Part shown: one piece after another, positions 3,604 through 5,854 of the stretch
How the letters are laid out: each line of letters opens with the position of its first letter
How positions within the stretch are numbered: position 1 is the first letter of the stretch
NCBI GenBank assembly: GCA_905209725.1
Contig: CAJLTZ010000113.1
Coordinates: 1-5,854 of the forward strand
From: an uncultured Muribaculaceae bacterium
Lineage (GTDB): Bacteria; Bacteroidota; Bacteroidia; Bacteroidales; Muribaculaceae
Direction: 5' to 3'
Length of the DNA stretch: 5,854 bases
The notes under the pieces: generated by a model
Database searches by the model: none
Told to the model about the DNA's origin: nothing
The model's input: only the letters and a program-made list of their open reading frames with translations
Translations under genes and position numbers: made by a program

Positions 3604-5715
3604 ATGAAAAAAACAACCCTACTGGCGTGCTGCGCTCTGCTGCTCGCCACGCAATCTTTCAGTACCATGGCTGAAACACATGAGAATCCTTTCCTCAAGC
3701 CGTACGAAACAAAGTATGAAATCCCCACATTCGACAAGATCACCACTGCCGATTTCATCCCGGCAATCGAGGCCGGCATCAAGGAGCAGGACCAGAACCT
3801 CCGCGCTATCACGATGAACCGTGCCATGCCCGATTTCGACAACACAATTCTCCCGCTCGAGAATCTCTCCCCAATCCTTGAAAGAGTGCAGGGTGTGTTC
3901 TATCATTACCTTGAGGCTATGGGCACTCCGGATTTTGCCGAAATGTCGGAGAAAGCAATCCCTATGCTCAACGACGCCAACAACAAAGTGATGCTCGACG
4001 ACCAACTCTTCCAGCGCATCAAGAGCGTCTACGACAATCGCGACAAGCAGAAACAGACCCCCGTTCAGAAACGCCTCACAGAGAAATATTACCGAATGTT
4101 TGCCGAGCAGGGCGCTGCCCTCAGCCCCGAGAAGAAGGCTGAACTGGTGAAAGTCAACGATGAACTCTCAAAACTCTACATCAAATTCAATCGCAACCTC
4201 CTCAACGCCACCAATCAGTTTGCCGTAATCGTTTACGACAAGGAGGACCTCGCCGGTCTTCCCGAGAACGTCGTGGCTATGGCTGCCGAGGAGGCCAAGA
4301 ACCGCGGCCTCAACGGACTCTGGGTGTTCACACTCCATGCTCCGAGTCGTCTTCCCGTGCTCCAGTATGCCGACAATCGCGGCCTGCGCCAGGCCATTTA
4401 TGAGGGCTACACCAACCTCGCCTCCTATGGCGACAACTCCAACTATCCCGTGATCAGCGAGATCGTGAAGCTCCGCAACGAGAAGGCCCACATCATGGGC
4501 TTCGACAATTTCGCCAAGATGATGACAAGCCGTGTGATGGCAAAGACTCCCGAGGCTGCCACCGACCTGCTCATGAAGGTGTTTGAACCCGCTGTGGCCC
4601 GCAGCGCCGAGGAGGTGAAGGATATGCAGGCTTACGTCGACAAGAATGGCGGCAACTTCAAAATCGCTCCCTGGGACTATTACTATTACGCCAACAAGGT
4701 GAAGAAAGAAAAATTCGACCTCGACGAGGCTGCCCTCCGTCCATACTTCTCCCTCGACAATGTGATGAAGGGACTCTTCGACACCACCGAGAAACTCTTC
4801 GGCGTAAAGATGGTGCCCATGCCCGACGCCCCGAAATGGATGGACGACGTGCAGGTGTTCGACGTAGTAGACTCCAAAACAGGTGAGCATGTGGCCGTAT
4901 GGATGTGCGACTATTTCCCCCGCGACACAAAGCGCCAGGGCGCCTGGATGGAACAGATGCAGAGTGCCGGCCTCTATGGCGACGGCAAGATGAAACGCCC
5001 CATAGTATATAACATCGGCAACTTCTCCCGCCCCACAGCCGACACTCCCGCGCTCCTCACCCTCGACGAGGTTGAGACCACTTTCCATGAGTTCGGCCAT
5101 GCTCTTCAGGGCATGCTCACCCGCGCTCCCTACAAGAGCCTTGCCGGCACCAACGTGGACCGCGATTATGTGGAGATGTGCTCGCAGATCATGGAGCACT
5201 GGGCTTTCGCTCCCGAAGTGCTCAAGGGATATGCCAAGCATTACAAGACCGGCGAACCTATTCCTGACGAACTCGTGAAGAAACTTTCCGACGCCGGCAC
5301 ATTCAACCAGGGCTTCATCACCACCGAACTCGCAGGCTCCGCACTCCTCGACATGAAATATGGCGAGACTCCCGAGGTGAAGGACGTGAAGAAATTCGAG
5401 GCTGACGTAGCCAAGGAGATCGGTATGCCGGAGGAGATCACCTTCCGTTATCGTTCACCCTACTTCAAGCATATCTTCGGCGACGACGGCTATGCAGCAG
5501 GTTATTACACCTATCTCTGGGCTCAGGTGCTTGAGGCCGAGGGCTGGGAACTCTTCAAGCAGAAGGGCATCTTCGACAAGAAGACAGCCGCTTCCTTCAA
5601 GAAGAACATTCTTGAGGCAGGCGACACCGAAGACGCCATGGTGCTCTTCCGTCGCTTCCGCGGCCACAACCCCGACGCTGCCGCCCTTCTCCGCCTCCGC
5701 GGCTTCGCAAAATAG
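3604..5715 (+). CDS. dcp: Secreted M3 family zinc metallopeptidase, peptidyl-dipeptidase Dcp type
   Basis: A 703-residue peptidase of family M3 (thimet/Dcp group), which removes dipeptides or cuts short oligopeptides within a deep channel. A signal peptide (MKKTT, a hydrophobic stretch, then cleavage probably after A23 in STMA) sends it to the periplasm. The zinc site is HEFGH (H495, E496, H499), with E524 as third ligand in DYVEMCSQ, 25 residues after H499 as in the family. The substrate-binding cluster is also present: H623, Y630, Y634 and Y637 in the HIF to GYYTYLW region. The GDDG stretch between H623 and Y630 is a little longer than in the E. coli enzyme as I recall it. Length is normal for the family and the frame is intact. 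The ATG is chosen because the signal peptide starts there. It has its own promoter and a strong terminator. In this phylum it probably helps digest peptides taken into the periplasm. Confidence 0.95.
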   Translation: MKKTTLLACCALLLATQSFSTMAETHENPFLKPYETKYEIPTFDKITTADFIPAIEAGIKEQDQNLRAITMNRAMPDFDNTILPLENLSPILERVQGVFYHYLEAMGTPDFAEMSEKAIPMLNDANNKVMLDDQLFQRIKSVYDNRDKQKQTPVQKRLTEKYYRMFAEQGAALSPEKKAELVKVNDELSKLYIKFNRNLLNATNQFAVIVYDKEDLAGLPENVVAMAAEEAKNRGLNGLWVFTLHAPSRLPVLQYADNRGLRQAIYEGYTNLASYGDNSNYPVISEIVKLRNEKAHIMGFDNFAKMMTSRVMAKTPEAATDLLMKVFEPAVARSAEEVKDMQAYVDKNGGNFKIAPWDYYYYANKVKKEKFDLDEAALRPYFSLDNVMKGLFDTTEKLFGVKMVPMPDAPKWMDDVQVFDVVDSKTGEHVAVWMCDYFPRDTKRQGAWMEQMQSAGLYGDGKMKRPIVYNIGNFSRPTADTPALLTLDEVETTFHEFGHALQGMLTRAPYKSLAGTNVDRDYVEMCSQIMEHWAFAPEVLKGYAKHYKTGEPIPDELVKKLSDAGTFNQGFITTELAGSALLDMKYGETPEVKDVKKFEADVAKEIGMPEEITFRYRSPYFKHIFGDDGYAAGYYTYLWAQVLEAEGWELFKQKGIFDKKTAASFKKNILEAGDTEDAMVLFRRFRGHNPDAAALLRLRGFAK

Positions 5716-5720
5716 CTCTA

Positions 5721-5741
5721 AATTATAAATTATAAATTAAA
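5721..5741 (+). repeat. Heptamer tandem repeat after the peptidase gene
   Basis: Three seven-base units, AATTATA (5721-5727), AATTATA (5728-5734) and AATTAAA (5735-5741), start five bases after the peptidase stop and run into the terminator stem. They share the AATTNNN form with the repeat at 1509-1536, whose last unit is also AATTATA. On the minus strand the array supplies a T-rich tail to the hairpin. Confidence 0.8.
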
Positions 5742-5779
5742 GAATAGTGCAGTTGCTCAGCGACTGCACTATTCTTTTT
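5739..5779 (+). terminator. Strong intrinsic terminator of the peptidase gene
   Basis: AGAATAGTGCAGT (5741-5753) pairs perfectly with ACTGCACTATTCT (5763-5775). One G-U pair and one G-C pair continue inward to a five-base loop CTCAG (5756-5760), and two A-T pairs extend outward. A run of five T follows (5775-5779). On the minus strand the stem is followed by TTTAATTTATAATTT, so it could also end a convergent gene. Confidence 0.93.
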
Positions 5780-5799
5780 GTCTATGCAGCGAGATTTTA

Positions 5800-5854
5800 T
5801 TAACTTTCCTCTAAAACGTATTTGTCAACATCATTCAGGAATAGCATCAAAAAA
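5800..5854 (-). CDS. Possible C-terminal end of a convergent gene, partial
   Basis: On the minus strand one frame is open from the window edge to a TAA at 5800-5802, encoding FLMLFLNDVDKYVLEES. The other two minus frames carry stops. A convergent gene would fit the two-sided character of the hairpin at 5739-5779. Seventeen codons are too few for identification, and an open frame of this size is common by chance. Confidence 0.3.
   Translation of the reverse strand, partial: FLMLFLNDVDKYVLEES

Noticed and set aside
3604..3672. Lipoprotein signal with C9 or C10 in the peptidase N-terminus
   Set aside because: LLAC resembles a lipobox, but the hydrophobic part before C9 is only a few residues long. 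The stretch continues to residue 16 and a normal cleavage site follows at A23.
4168..5241. Open frame of 357 codons antisense to the peptidase gene
   Set aside because: It lies wholly inside a well-supported gene. Its composition, with many H, V, G, L and E residues, is what the reverse complement of GC-rich coding sequence gives, and no promoter or family match supports it.

Overview
The window looks like chromosomal DNA of a member of the order Bacteroidales, possibly of the Muribaculaceae type. Three lines of evidence support this. Promoters match the Bacteroidetes pattern (TTTG, a spacer of 19-20 bases, then TAnnTTTG) in front of three transcription units. Start codons lack Shine-Dalgarno sequences and follow A/T-rich leaders. 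The gene families and their order (HU, rhomboid, rhomboid, membrane-anchored endonuclease/exonuclease/phosphatase protein, M3 peptidase) are familiar from that group. The family-level guess is inference only. I see no transposase, integrase, CRISPR array, tRNA or rRNA; this is ordinary core-genome sequence.

Layout: bases 1-110 are ambiguous and may hold the end or start of a neighbouring gene. A hairpin at 111-136 separates them from an HU-type DNA-binding protein gene on the minus strand (429 to 166). HU has a near-perfect promoter at 592-622 and an untranslated leader of about 155 bases, most of which is an island of higher GC that may be a structured RNA. Facing the other way, a second promoter (639-670) drives a compact three-gene operon on the plus strand: a complete rhomboid protease (742-1503), a divergent second rhomboid (1527-2327) and a membrane-anchored EEP-fold phosphodiesterase/nuclease (2324-3442). 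Genes two and three overlap by ATGA. A fourth gene with its own promoter (3476-3507) encodes a secreted M3-family zinc peptidase of the Dcp type (3604-5715), followed by a strong terminator (5739-5779). The last bases may hold the end of a convergent minus-strand gene.

How the genes may work together: HU is a nucleoid protein and shares only the divergent control region. The three operon products are all predicted membrane proteins. By the positive-inside rule the EEP catalytic domain would face the periplasm, where the M3 peptidase is also sent by its signal peptide. The operon therefore looks like an envelope module of intramembrane proteolysis plus phosphodiester cleavage, but the substrates cannot be read from sequence.

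The points most worth a second look are the HU leader RNA, a heptamer repeat (AATTNNN) lying over the start of the second rhomboid with a relative after the M3 gene, the loss of two histidines near the active site in the second rhomboid, and short upstream ORFs in two leaders. I did not find a convincing new defence or mobile system.
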